A stretch of 36,078 nt of DNA from Cyanobacteria bacterium SW_9_44_58 (GCA_003021905.1 PXPI01000120.1:1-36078); one strand, 5' to 3'. Positions 1 through 7,964 are shown, counted from the stretch's first letter. Made by a program: numbers and translations. Notes: generated by a model from the sequence alone, not told the origin.

Positions 1-1
1 T

Positions 2-184
2 CGCACTTGGACTTGTTCTAATTGTGGAACAGAACATGATAGAGACATCAACGCTGCTGTTAATCTCAGAGATGAGGGTCTGCGACTTCTTTCCTGCGGA
101 ACGCGGGATGAAGCCTATCGCCCAGATGTAAGACCTAACCGTGGAGGACGCAAAAAATCCACAGTTGGGCTGTCTGCTGGGTAG
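2..184 (+). CDS. tnpB: IS200/IS605-family TnpB, C-terminal end (5' part lies outside the window)
   Basis: Only the last 60 residues are present. They contain the half zinc finger CSNCG and, right after it, [11 protein letters not shown], which holds the third acidic residue of the RuvC-like nuclease of TnpB (RNA-guided endonuclease of IS200/IS605 elements). The tail is basic ([10 protein letters not shown]) and ends with TAG, as in cyanobacterial TnpB proteins. The element's right-end hairpin follows at once, so the 3' end looks intact. Whether the gene is complete upstream, or whether a TnpA gene accompanies it, cannot be seen. The family assignment is firm because the motif pair is diagnostic. 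Confidence 0.9.
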   Translation, partial: RTWTCSNCGTEHDRDINAAVNLRDEGLRLLSCGTRDEAYRPDVRPNRGGRKKSTVGLSAG

Positions 185-187
185 GAA

Positions 188-227
188 GCCCACGCCATAA
201 TCTTTGATTTGGCGTTGAGTAGTTCAC
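188..227 (+). mobile_element. Right end of the IS200/IS605 element, with hairpin
   Basis: Just after the tnpB stop lies a perfect inverted repeat, ACGCCA (192-197) and TGGCGT (210-215), followed by GAGTAGTTCAC ending at 227. An imperfect subterminal hairpin followed by a short tail ending in TTCAC is typical of cyanobacterial IS605-type right ends, which are recognised as single-stranded DNA by TnpA. The same segment normally forms the 3' scaffold of the TnpB omega-RNA, so the flank from 228 onward would be the guide. The exact cleavage point is inferred, not observed. Confidence 0.7.
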
Positions 228-391
228 AAGAGATTAAAAGCCCGATCGCGCAAGCTGTATCTTTGCCGCCATTTTGGCTAACCTTATCCGAGTCGGAAGG
301 ACGGTTTTACTTTCGAGAATTTATGCAACGCATCGAATTATTCTATCCCGCTTCCGCTAAATGGAATTTAAGGCCGGTTTTCTTGATCTAG
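228..391 (+). other. Open stretch downstream of the IS, possible gene remnant
   Basis: The reading frame that begins inside the IS right end continues to a TAG at 389-391 and encodes about 55 residues outside the IS, including LPPFWLTLSESEGRFYF and ending AKWNLRPVFLI. The composition looks protein-like, but I do not recognise a family. There is no start codon with a ribosome binding site outside the IS. It may be the 3' remnant of a gene split by the transposon, or chance. I assign no function. Confidence 0.2.
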
Positions 392-482
392 AACTCCCTG
401 AAACTAATTTCCCTCGCCTCTCCTTGATATGATGGAAAACAAATTAGAGATGCTTACTTAAGCTAGCGATTTAACTATGGCA

Positions 483-1694
483 ATGGATACAAAAGCCTTT
501 AAAAGGTCTCTCCACAAATCCGATAAATACCATCGCAGAGGATTTGGCCACGAAGAGGAAGTCACTGAATTACTCAATTCCGAATATCAAAGCAGTTTAA
601 TTCAACAAATTCGAGATAATAACTATCGCTTAACAAAAGGCGATGTCACCATTCGTCTTGCTGAAGCCTTTGGATTTTGTTGGGGCGTAGAACGGGCAGT
701 GGCAATTGCCTATGAAACCCGTCAACATTTCCCTAATCAACGCATTTGGATTACCAATGAAATTATCCACAATCCCTCTGTCAATCAACACCTAAAAGAC
801 ATGGATGTTGGGTTTATTCCTGTCAATGAGGAAGGGGAAAAAGACTTTTCCGTTGTCGGTGCGGAAGACGTTGTTATCCTACCGGCATTTGGGGCAAGTG
901 TCAATGAAATGCAACTTCTCAATGATTTGGGATGTACTATTGTTGATACCACTTGTCCTTGGGTATCGAAAGTTTGGAACTCAGTCGAAAAGCATAAAAA
1001 ACGCAGCTACACCTCCATCATTCACGGAAAATATCATCACGAAGAAACCGTTGCCACCAGTTCTTTTGCGGAGAAATATTTGGTGGTTTTAAATATGGAA
1101 GAAGCTGAATATGTGGCTAATTACATTCTTTATGGCGGCGACAAAGACGAGTTTATGAGGAAGTTTGATAAAGCTTCTTCCCCTGGATTTGATCCCGATG
1201 TGGATTTAGAACGAATCGGCATTGCCAATCAAACAACCATGCTAAAAAGCGAAACCGAAGCCATTGGCAAGTTGTTTGAAAGAACCATGCTGCAAAAATA
1301 TGGTCCCACCCATTTAAATGAACATTTCATGAGTTTCAATACCATTTGCGATGCTACGCAAGAACGACAAGATGCCATGTTTGATTTAGTGAAAGAAGAC
1401 TTGTCGTTATTAGTGGTCATTGGCGGGTTTAATTCTTCCAACACCACCCATTTACAAGAAATTGCCATTGAACATGGAATTCCTTCCTATCATATCGATG
1501 GGGCAAATCGAATTTTAGAAGGCAATGCCATTGAACATAAGCCGCTAGAAGAAGATATCAAAGTCACCCAAAATTGGCTTCCCGAAGGAGAAATTACAGT
1601 CGGCCTTACCTCTGGCGCTTCCACACCGGATCAAGCGGTAGAAGAAGTGATTGGTGAAATTTTCAAGGCGAAGAATGTTGCCTTAGTTAGTTAG
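483..1694 (+). CDS. ispH: 4-hydroxy-3-methylbut-2-enyl diphosphate reductase
   Basis: Last enzyme of the MEP isoprenoid pathway: it reduces HMBPP to IPP and DMAPP with a [4Fe-4S] cluster, feeding carotenoid, chlorophyll and quinone synthesis. The product is about 403 residues, the long cyanobacterial/plastid form rather than the roughly 315-residue enterobacterial form. The three cluster cysteines sit in [24 protein letters not shown] and [12 protein letters not shown]. The N-terminus [13 protein letters not shown] matches the usual cyanobacterial start, so I chose the ATG at 483; an in-frame ATG at 477 adds only two residues. It stands alone on the plus strand. A hairpin about 70 bases past the stop may terminate it. 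Confidence 0.96.
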   Translation: MDTKAFKRSLHKSDKYHRRGFGHEEEVTELLNSEYQSSLIQQIRDNNYRLTKGDVTIRLAEAFGFCWGVERAVAIAYETRQHFPNQRIWITNEIIHNPSVNQHLKDMDVGFIPVNEEGEKDFSVVGAEDVVILPAFGASVNEMQLLNDLGCTIVDTTCPWVSKVWNSVEKHKKRSYTSIIHGKYHHEETVATSSFAEKYLVVLNMEEAEYVANYILYGGDKDEFMRKFDKASSPGFDPDVDLERIGIANQTTMLKSETEAIGKLFERTMLQKYGPTHLNEHFMSFNTICDATQERQDAMFDLVKEDLSLLVVIGGFNSSNTTHLQEIAIEHGIPSYHIDGANRILEGNAIEHKPLEEDIKVTQNWLPEGEITVGLTSGASTPDQAVEEVIGEIFKAKNVALVS

Positions 1695-1765
1695 TTAAAC
1701 ATTAATCATTGGGAGGGGGGAAATATTCCCCTTTCCTAAACGAGTAAGTCGTTATTTTTGGGCTG

Positions 1766-1790
1766 GGCCAGTTGAATATACTGGCCTTTA
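1766..1790 (+). terminator. Possible terminator hairpin after ispH
   Basis: GGCCAGT (1766-1772) pairs perfectly with ACTGGCC (1780-1786) across a seven-base loop and is followed by a short T-rich CCTTTA. The T-tract is weak, so this may be a processing or pausing hairpin instead. A smaller hairpin, GGGGAA/TTCCCC, lies about 40 bases nearer the ispH stop. Confidence 0.4.
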
Positions 1791-1856
1791 GGTATCAATT
1801 AATTCATGCTACACATTAGAAATCCCATCGTCTTGTCTCCCCAACTTATCTGTAGC

Positions 1857-1879
1857 AAACATTGATCCATTTAATATTA
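1857..1879 (+). repeat. 23-base element shared with 29479-29501
   Basis: This intergenic stretch (AAACATTGATC, one variable base, ATTT, one variable base, ATATTA) matches 29479-29501 at 21 of 23 positions. Both copies begin 126-127 bases before the start codon of a signalling gene (1983 and 29606). It may be a common promoter element, or chance in AT-rich DNA. Confidence 0.4.
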
Positions 1880-1905
1880 ACTTTCACTTAACGACTTTTT
1901 AACAC
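1876..1905 (+). promoter_or_regulatory. Candidate Pho box (three 8-bp repeats, 3-bp spacers)
   Basis: ATTAACTT, CTTAACGA and TTTAACAC occur in tandem, each separated by three bases, so that TTAAC recurs at 1877, 1888 and 1899 with an exact 11-base period. PhoB-family regulators, including cyanobacterial SphR, bind tandem 8-bp repeats resembling CTTAACCT with 3-bp spacers on one helix face. The array ends 77 bases before the start codon at 1983. SphR binding is inference; the periodic repeat is directly visible. Confidence 0.6.
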
Positions 1906-1982
1906 AATCATGATGATCTAATTGCACAAACTTTCTATGATTAGGGACAGAATCATGTTCCCTAAAGACGCATCAGATTGCC

Positions 1983-3182
1983 ATGGTATCCTCTAACTCA
2001 ACTCCTTTCTATCCCAACTCCACTCTTGCCGATTTACCAACCTATCAATATCAAGTTGATGCCAGTACCCTGGGAGAAGTTGTTTCTAATGAATTTCAAC
2101 AGGATCCCAAGCTCCCCGGCGTGATTATTAAACAGGGAGAAGACGCAATTGGCGTCATTTCTAGGCGCAAGTTTTTAGAACAAATGAGTCAACCCTACAG
2201 CCTCGAATTATATATGCGCCGTCCCATTCGGATATTGTTAGAAGTGATGGCCTCAGAGACGCTCAAACTTTCCCATGATTGTCAAATTGATCAGGCAGTC
2301 AGAAAAGCTCTGAATCGTTCCCGCGATCTGGTTTATGAACCCATTGTGGTGATTTAACCCGATCACTCATTTGCCTTGTTAGAGGTTCATGATCTATTGT
2401 TGGTGCAGTCTCAAATATTTGCCCAAATTAACAAAATTGTGAATAAGCAAAAAGAAGAAGCTCGTCAATATGCTGAAACTTTAAAACAAGAACAGGCAAA
2501 AGTTCAAGAATATACCCGTCAATTAGAACAAAAACAGCTAGAAGCCCAGCGACGAAATCAGATACTAGAAAGGCAACGGGCCAAATTATCTCGACAAGCC
2601 AATGCTATTTCGGAATTAAATGAACGCTTTGTGCAATTGGGAGAATTGCTTTCTCAAGAAGGGAAAGCAACTTTTAGCCAGATGTTGAGCAGTGTTGAGG
2701 CGATTTCTGATTGTACAGATCGCATTATGAAAGTAGGGAAAGGGTTTAGTCAAGAATTGGAATCAGTGGATAGTGCAACGCAATTGATTGAGCAGGTTGC
2801 TGAACAAGTTCGGAACTTGTCCATTCAAGCAACTGTAGTCGCCAATCGTTCCCAAAGCGGCTCCCAGGGCCAAATCAGCGGATTAAGCCGAATTACGACA
2901 GAAATTAGCAATTTGGGCCATCGAACCTCGGAAGCAACAAACGAAGTTAACCGGATTGCGTATCGTTTTCGCAATCAAATTGATGAATTAACCAATGCTG
3001 CCCAAGAAAGTGAAGATGTAGCGCGATCGCTGGTTAAACGGTCTCAACAAACGCAACAAGCTCTTGATGAATTAGAACGCTTAATTAATCAGTATAAACA
3101 AGATTATACTATGGATAGTAGTGCTCCCGAAGAGGAAGAGGAAATGTCCCAAAAGGCAACCAAAACCCAGCAATCCGTTTAA
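1983..3182 (+). pseudogene. CBS-like domain plus chemoreceptor-like coiled coil, broken by an in-frame TAA
   Basis: One reading frame encodes about 399 codons but is split by TAA at 2355-2357. Before the stop is a 124-residue CBS-like sensor module (PGVIIKQGEDAIGVISRRKFLEQMSQPY). After it, the same frame goes straight on with PDHSFALLEVHDLLLVQSQ, a long charged coiled coil (KQKEEARQYAETLKQEQ) and a methyl-accepting-like helical hairpin around VRNLSIQATVVANRSQSG, ending in an acidic tail. No transmembrane segment is visible. The downstream part has no ATG or ribosome binding site near its beginning, and the sequence across the stop reads as one continuous domain. I infer a single cytoplasmic sensor gene carrying a nonsense mutation (for example CAA or GAA to TAA). 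A candidate Pho box lies upstream. Confidence 0.75.
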
Positions 3183-3188
3183 ATTATC

Positions 3189-3208
3189 AAGCGCGATCGC
3201 GCTTTTTT
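3189..3208 (+). terminator. Terminator formed by an extended HIP1 palindrome plus T6
   Basis: AAGCGCGATCGCGCTT (3189-3204) is a perfect palindrome containing the HIP1 core. As RNA it can fold into a 6-bp GC-rich stem with a GATC loop, and it is followed by six T residues (3203-3208). It begins 7 bases after the stop codon at 3182. This has the form of an intrinsic terminator built from a HIP1 site. Confidence 0.65.
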
Positions 3209-3235
3209 CAGCAAGCCCTAACTAAGCTTAAAAAT

Positions 3236-3263
3236 GTCCCTCACCAGTCCGAGAACTGCTATA
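3236..3263 (-). repeat. Solitary IS630/MITE-type terminal repeat (relic)
   Basis: Read on the minus strand, this begins TATAGCAGTTCTCGGACTGG and ends GTGAGGGAC. It closely matches the left end of the MITE at 27866 and the IS630 end at 35982. No partner end is visible to its left, so it is a solo relic lying between convergent genes. Confidence 0.6.
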
Positions 3264-3273
3264 GATAGGAGAG

Positions 3274-4413
3274 TTAACGGTTAAAACGGAACAACAGAAT
3301 TTGAGTGGCTTCTTGTTCGTTGAAGTTATCATCGCTAATAACCAGTAAACTTTCACTGCCATCCGGTAAGCGGGGACCGGTTGCTAATCCTTCTAAATTA
3401 TAAAGATCAAAGTCCAGTTGGGAAAAATCGAAGAGCAACTTTTTCCGAAGCGGTTGCAATTGCCCTAAATCGACATTAAATCGTTCGACACCAGAGGTAT
3501 CTGTAGCATTCCCCACTGTTACTAAAAATAGTTTTGCCCCATATCCTGATTTGCCATAAGAGCGTTCTAAACTTAAAAAATATCCTTCCGGTTGAATGGC
3601 AAGCATTTCAGTTAATCCATGATTGGCGGCATCTAAGGGCGGATCATCGAGTAGATAAAGATGTTCGGCAATTGGAAGCGGTTGTCCAATGGGATTGACG
3701 ACATAGTGAAGAAACCGAATTCTGGTTTGTTTCTCTGATTCGGCGGGCAATTGATCTTGGGCTAGGGAAGATTCAGCGGCGGTAAACACACGAAACGGAT
3801 CGCCTTCTGGGCTAGTTACCCCACTGGGATTCAGGGTTAAGGATTCAAATCCCAAATTGTTTCTAACGCATTGCGGGGCTTGTTCTTCTGTTTCCGGCAA
3901 TAAAAACCGCTGAGGAAGGGGCAGCGCTTGCTTCGATTCTCCCGTGTCAATATCAAAGCGGCGGATAAAGGGATTAATCCCTTGCTTGGTATTCCCTTCA
4001 CTGGAAATAAAAACGGTGTTGCCAGCAGCGAGGGCAATTCCTTCGCTATCAATTTCTCCTTTGGGGAACGATTTTCCGTCTGGTGTTTTTAGAAACGTAA
4101 CATCCTCAATGTTGACGTTTTCAATACCTGGCGTTTCCTGGTTTTGATTAAAATTGACAGTGAAGGTATAAAAGCGAGCAGGGGCATACTCACTCCGATC
4201 ATCAGAAATGACATAAAAGCGTCCTTTTTTTTGATCGTAAGTGATGCCCGAGAGTCCCCCCACTGGTGTTTTTTCAAAGACCAGTTTCGGCAATTCGTAA
4301 GCATCAAGAAACGCGACAGAAATATCAGGAAAAAGGCGGTCTTGGGCTTGGGAGGCATTGCTGCAGGCGGTTAAATGAATGAGAATAAGTAAAGAAATTA
4401 AAATTCGGAGCAT
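3274..4413 (-). CDS. Esterase-like activity of phytase family lipoprotein
   Basis: The 379-residue product begins with a lipoprotein signal, MLRILISLLILIHLTAC, whose Cys would be lipidated after cleavage of the LTAC lipobox. The mature part has the beta-propeller-like pattern of the phytase-like esterase family (PF13449): GGLSGITYDQKKGRFYVISDD near the N-terminus, SEGIAL in the middle, LEGLATGPRLPDGSESLLVISDDNF near the C-terminus. Family members are secreted or periplasmic and are often annotated as phytase-like; the true substrate here is unknown. The neighbours include pstB and the PstC-PstA fusion, so a role in organic phosphate use is plausible but inferred. Phased TTTAG repeats lie just upstream of its start. 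Confidence 0.85.
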   Translation of the reverse strand: MLRILISLLILIHLTACSNASQAQDRLFPDISVAFLDAYELPKLVFEKTPVGGLSGITYDQKKGRFYVISDDRSEYAPARFYTFTVNFNQNQETPGIENVNIEDVTFLKTPDGKSFPKGEIDSEGIALAAGNTVFISSEGNTKQGINPFIRRFDIDTGESKQALPLPQRFLLPETEEQAPQCVRNNLGFESLTLNPSGVTSPEGDPFRVFTAAESSLAQDQLPAESEKQTRIRFLHYVVNPIGQPLPIAEHLYLLDDPPLDAANHGLTEMLAIQPEGYFLSLERSYGKSGYGAKLFLVTVGNATDTSGVERFNVDLGQLQPLRKKLLFDFSQLDFDLYNLEGLATGPRLPDGSESLLVISDDNFNEQEATQILLFRFNR

Positions 4414-4431
4414 AACAATAGCAGGGCCTAA

Positions 4432-4469
4432 GTTGAGACATGTTTAGCGAAAGTTTAGCTGATTTTTAG
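4432..4469 (-). promoter_or_regulatory. Phased CTAAA repeats upstream of the phytase-like gene (weak Pho-box-like array)
   Basis: On the minus strand CTAAA recurs three times with an exact 11-base period (plus-strand TTTAG at 4443, 4454 and 4465), followed by TCAAC after 10 more bases. This is the geometry of a Pho box, but the repeats deviate from TTAAC. The array is also only about 20 bases from the start codon, close for an activator site. It might instead serve the divergent gene at 4549. Confidence 0.25.
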
Positions 4470-4548
4470 ATCGCGTTCAGCATTTTCTCAGGGAACCGCG
4501 AGAGTTTAAAAGTGAAGCGATAAAGTTCCCATTAAGTCTTAAATAACC

Positions 4549-5127
4549 ATGGCTAATTACACAAATTTTAACCTGAAAAACTCCTTGCTAGCACTGATGG
4601 CCACTGCCAGTGTTGGCGGCTTAACCCTAGGAGTTGCCCAACAAGCCCAAAGCGCATTCTCTAGCAATAATCATTCTGAAGGTGTCCAAACTGAAACGAC
4701 ACTGGTTGCTGCCGCCTTGACCCAATTAAGCGCCACTGCAAAAAGCGGAACGCCACAGAGCTTTACGGAACAGCAATGGAAAAATGCTAAGGCCAATGTT
4801 GCCATTACTGATGTTAATAATGATACCTATACAGTCCAAGTAGAAGCCAGCGGTTTAGTTCCCAATGAACTTTACACGGTCTGGTGGATTAAAGATCAAC
4901 TTATTGGTAAGGCAATGGGGCCTGCTGGCGGTGTAGAAAATAATGCCTTTAGAGCTGATAGCGAAGGCAATGCCACCATTACGGTTCAAGTTCCCGCTAA
5001 CAATGATTATGACATGATGGGCGTCGCTTACCATGCCGATGACCAAACCCATGGCGATAAACCGGGAAAAATCGGTGAAACGGCATTTCGCCATTTAATG
5101 GGCAAATTTGTCAAACCGAATAATTAA
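4549..5127 (+). CDS. Exported hypothetical protein
   Basis: The product is 192 residues. The N-terminus has a signal peptide (LKNSLLALMATASVGGLTLG, then AQQAQSAF as the likely cleavage region), so it is exported to the periplasm, lumen or outside. The mature domain reads as a compact beta-rich fold: TYTVQVEASGLVPNELYTVW, then MGPAGGVENNAFRADSEG, then VAYHADDQTHGDKPG and a C-terminal FRHLMGKFV. The histidine/aspartate-rich loop could bind metal, which is a guess. I do not recognise a named family. It is divergent from the phytase-like gene, and a symmetric hairpin follows its stop. Its position between a phytase-like lipoprotein and pst genes suggests, but does not show, a link to phosphate. 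Confidence 0.75.
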   Translation: MANYTNFNLKNSLLALMATASVGGLTLGVAQQAQSAFSSNNHSEGVQTETTLVAAALTQLSATAKSGTPQSFTEQQWKNAKANVAITDVNNDTYTVQVEASGLVPNELYTVWWIKDQLIGKAMGPAGGVENNAFRADSEGNATITVQVPANNDYDMMGVAYHADDQTHGDKPGKIGETAFRHLMGKFVKPNN

Positions 5128-5151
5128 TCGGAGTTGTAAGTCTTTTGGCAT

Positions 5152-5170
5152 CCCCAACTTTTGGGGTTTG
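5152..5170. terminator. Bidirectional hairpin between convergent genes
   Basis: CCCCAA (5152-5157), loop CTT, TTGGGG (5161-5166), then TTTG. The perfect 6-bp stem with a three-base loop sits between the stop of the exported protein (5127) and the stop of pstB (5194), so it could serve both directions. The T-tract is short on the plus side. Confidence 0.5.
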
Positions 5171-5193
5171 CCTCTTAATTGCCCAGTTTCCAG

Positions 5194-6000
5194 TTATCGG
5201 AGCGGCATGCGTCTCCCAGTAACATAGTCTTGGGTTGCCCGATAGCTGGGTCGTTGGAAAATAATTTCACTGCGGTCGTATTCGATGAGATGGCCAGCTT
5301 CTTCTTGTTCTCCTTGAAAATCAAAGAACGCCACGCGATCGCTGATTAGGGAAGCCTGTTTCAGGTTATGGGTAACCACAATTAAGGTATAATCTTTTTG
5401 CAGTTCCCGGATTAACTCCTCAATACGAGCAGTGGAAATAGGATCTAAGGCGGAACAAGGTTCATCCATTAAAATAATATCCGGTTGAAGCGCGATCGCG
5501 CGAGCAATACACAACCGTTGTTGCTGTCCCCCAGAAAGGGTCAGGGCATTTTTTTTCAACCGGTTTTTTACTTCTTCCCATAATCCCACTTGACGCAAGG
5601 AATACTCCACTAACTCGTCTTTATCGCCGCGATAACCATTGACTTTTAAGCCCACCGCAATATTGTCATAAATGGATTTAGGAAAAGGATTAGGACGTTG
5701 AAATACCATTCCCACCTGCTTTCGCAATTCCACCGGATTAACGGAAGGGTCATAAATATTTTGTCCGTTTAAAGAAATCCATCCGGTAACTTTTGTCCCT
5801 TTAACCAAATCATTTAAGCGATTAAAACAGCGCAACAGGCTACTTTTCCCACAACCGGAAGGACCAATCAAGCCCACAATTTCATGTCGGAGAATCTCTA
5901 AATTGATCCCTTTTACAGCACATTGCCTATCATAATAAACGGAAACATCATTGCATTGTAAGATAATATCTTGTTGAGTTTGGCGCGATAAAGTTTGCAT
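5194..6000 (-). CDS. pstB: Phosphate ABC transporter ATP-binding protein
   Basis: ATPase of the high-affinity Pst phosphate importer, acting at the inner face of the plasma membrane. The roughly 268-residue product shows Walker A GPSGCGKS (46-53), a Q-loop in VFQRPNPFPKSIYDNI, which is characteristic of PstB, signature LSGGQQQR (155-162), Walker B IILMDE (175-180) and the H-loop VVTHN (His211). The ATG at 6000 is preceded by an AAGGGGA-like ribosome binding site; a TTG one codon earlier also fits. It lies 38 bases downstream of the permease gene on the same strand, so the two are very probably co-transcribed. No pstS or phoU gene is adjacent, so the binding protein must be encoded elsewhere. 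Confidence 0.97.
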   Translation of the reverse strand: MQTLSRQTQQDIILQCNDVSVYYDRQCAVKGINLEILRHEIVGLIGPSGCGKSSLLRCFNRLNDLVKGTKVTGWISLNGQNIYDPSVNPVELRKQVGMVFQRPNPFPKSIYDNIAVGLKVNGYRGDKDELVEYSLRQVGLWEEVKNRLKKNALTLSGGQQQRLCIARAIALQPDIILMDEPCSALDPISTARIEELIRELQKDYTLIVVTHNLKQASLISDRVAFFDFQGEQEEAGHLIEYDRSEIIFQRPSYRATQDYVTGRRMPLR

Positions 6001-6038
6001 CAATTTTCCCCTTGAATGTGTTAGTCGCTCTTTTAAAA

Positions 6039-7964
6039 TTAGGCCAAACGACGATAAAAATCTCTTAGAAAAACAGCAATAACATTAAGCAATAAAACTA
6101 AGACAAGTAAAACAATCGTCGCTGCTGCGGCATTATTCCTTACTTCCTCAGAAGGAGACTGCAACCAATGAAAAATTTGCACCGGCAAGGTAATATATTT
6201 GCTTTGCAACTCAGGGATAAAGCGAACTGAGGCAGCCGCCCCGACTGCGAGTAACGCTGCCGTTTCTCCGACAGCTTGGGATAAAGCGAGCAATACCCCA
6301 GTTATTAATCTGGGCAACGCTGCTGGAATTACCAAATAGCGCAACATTTGTCCTTTGGTCATCCCCACGGCAGCCCCTCCTTGTCGAATACTTTCCGAAA
6401 TTTCCCGCAAGGCGGAACGACTGGTAATAATTACCGTTGGCAACGCGATGGCTGCTACTGTTAACCCCGCTGCTAAAATTGTATTCCCTTTTGTAATAGG
6501 TTCCAGTAAATGAACAAACAACTGTAGCCCTAACAACCCATAAATAATAGAAGGAACCGCGGCTAAATTGGCAATATTAATCTCAATGACTCGATTGAGC
6601 CAATTATCGGGATAATATTCTTCTAAATAGATAGCAGCGCCAATTCCCACGGGAACAATTAAAATAGCGGCTAATAAAAATAGCCATAATGTTCCGGCTA
6701 AGGCCGCTAAAATTCCTGACTGTTCGGCTTTGCGAGAGGCAAAGCTGGTTAGAAATTGCCAATCTAGCTGCGGCAATCCTCGTTGGGCTAAGTCGTAAAA
6801 CAGCACCAACAAAACAATGATGCCGGTAAACGCAGCCAGCAACGTCAGCAACCGAAATCCTCGTTCTCGCCAAAAACGGAAACGTTGTTGCCACCTTTCC
6901 TGCTCAACAACAGTATTTTTGATGCGTTCTCCCAGGGCTTGGGTATATTCAAATTCTTCTGCAATGGTTCCGGCAGGGGCTTCCTGTTGAGATAATTCTG
7001 CCTGGGGCGTTAACAAACCGGCAATTTGTTTTTCACTGCGACGGGTTAACCAATTGCCAAACGTATTCAAAGCAAGGGTAATTAAAAATAAAATCGCTCC
7101 CACCGTAAAAATCGTATGAAATAGAAGCGACCCAGATTCAACGGTTCCCAAACTTACTTGAATAATAAAGGTGGTCATGGTTTCTACAGCGACCAAGGGA
7201 TTTAGGGTTAAATTGGGATTTTGACCCGCAGCAATCGCCACAATCATGGTTTCCCCCAACGCTTGGGAAATGGCTAGGGTGATGGAGGCAATAATGCCGG
7301 GAAACGCAGCTGGGATTAAAATTTTGATGATCGTTTCACTTTTGGTAAAACCGAGGGCATACGCCCCATCTCGAAATTCATCAGGCACATTGCGCAGTGC
7401 ATCTTCACTTAAAGAGGCAATAGTCGGCGTAATTAAAATGCCAACAATAATGCCGGCGCTAAGGGCGTTAAATGTCTCCAGTTCGGGAATAATGTTTTTC
7501 AAAAATGGCGTAAAAACTAACAGCGTAAAATACCCCAATACCACGGTAGGAATCCCGCTGATAGCTTCTAAGGCTGGCTTGAGAAAACGTCGAATATTGG
7601 GCGTTGCATATTCAGCCAGATAAACCGCTCCCATGATCCCCAAAGGAACCGCAGTTACAGCAGCAATTGCCGTTACCATAAAAGTGGCGCTGGCCAAGAC
7701 CAAAATCCCATATTGGGGATTAGAGCGAAACGACGGTGTCCATTGCGTATCCGTTAAAAATTGCCATAGGGAAATCTCTTGAAAAAAGAGAAAAGATTCG
7801 ATCAACACAATCGCGATGATTGCTATGGTAATTAAAATGGGAATTGAGGCCAACAAAGCAAGGCCTCGTCGGAACCAAGTTTCTATGGCTATGGCAGCTG
7901 TCAAGTTTCGTTGCCAATTCTGAGAACTCACTGGAGATTCCATTTCTCCTTGCTTGCTATTCAT
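6039..7964 (-). CDS. pstC-pstA: Phosphate ABC transporter permease, PstC-PstA fusion
   Basis: One uninterrupted 641-residue ORF holds both membrane subunits of the Pst importer. Residues about 30-315 are PstC-like, with the coupling-helix region DALRNVPDEFRDGAYALGFTK and ISQALGETMIVAIAAGQNPN. A charged linker of about 50 residues follows (RRSEKQIAG to QERWQQRFRFW). Residues about 365-641 are PstA-like, with ALREISESIRQGGAAVGMTK and LSQAVGETAALLAVGAAASV. Each half has about six hydrophobic helices. PstC and PstA are normally separate proteins near 300 residues each; here the stop and restart are absent and the frame is continuous. Start ATG at 7964; the ATG at 7943 has AAGGAG two bases before it and is an alternative. 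A Pho-box-like array lies about 150 bases upstream. Confidence 0.95.
   Translation of the reverse strand: MNSKQGEMESPVSSQNWQRNLTAAIAIETWFRRGLALLASIPILITIAIIAIVLIESFLFFQEISLWQFLTDTQWTPSFRSNPQYGILVLASATFMVTAIAAVTAVPLGIMGAVYLAEYATPNIRRFLKPALEAISGIPTVVLGYFTLLVFTPFLKNIIPELETFNALSAGIIVGILITPTIASLSEDALRNVPDEFRDGAYALGFTKSETIIKILIPAAFPGIIASITLAISQALGETMIVAIAAGQNPNLTLNPLVAVETMTTFIIQVSLGTVESGSLLFHTIFTVGAILFLITLALNTFGNWLTRRSEKQIAGLLTPQAELSQQEAPAGTIAEEFEYTQALGERIKNTVVEQERWQQRFRFWRERGFRLLTLLAAFTGIIVLLVLFYDLAQRGLPQLDWQFLTSFASRKAEQSGILAALAGTLWLFLLAAILIVPVGIGAAIYLEEYYPDNWLNRVIEINIANLAAVPSIIYGLLGLQLFVHLLEPITKGNTILAAGLTVAAIALPTVIITSRSALREISESIRQGGAAVGMTKGQMLRYLVIPAALPRLITGVLLALSQAVGETAALLAVGAAASVRFIPELQSKYITLPVQIFHWLQSPSEEVRNNAAAATIVLLVLVLLLNVIAVFLRDFYRRLA

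Noticed and set aside
2376-3182. Independent coiled-coil gene starting at 2376
   Set aside because: The start would be a TTG with no ribosome binding site, in the middle of a domain that continues from the preceding frame.
3190-3203. HIP1 sites as operators or origins
   Set aside because: HIP1 copies occur throughout genes and intergenic regions in this window, so position alone gives no regulatory meaning; only the copy followed by a T-run was kept as a terminator.
7246-7623. Antisense ORF of 125 residues over the PstC region
   Set aside because: Low-complexity shadow of the membrane-protein codons; no start signal or family resemblance. The same applies to other long antisense frames, for example 16828-17172 and 26379-26729.
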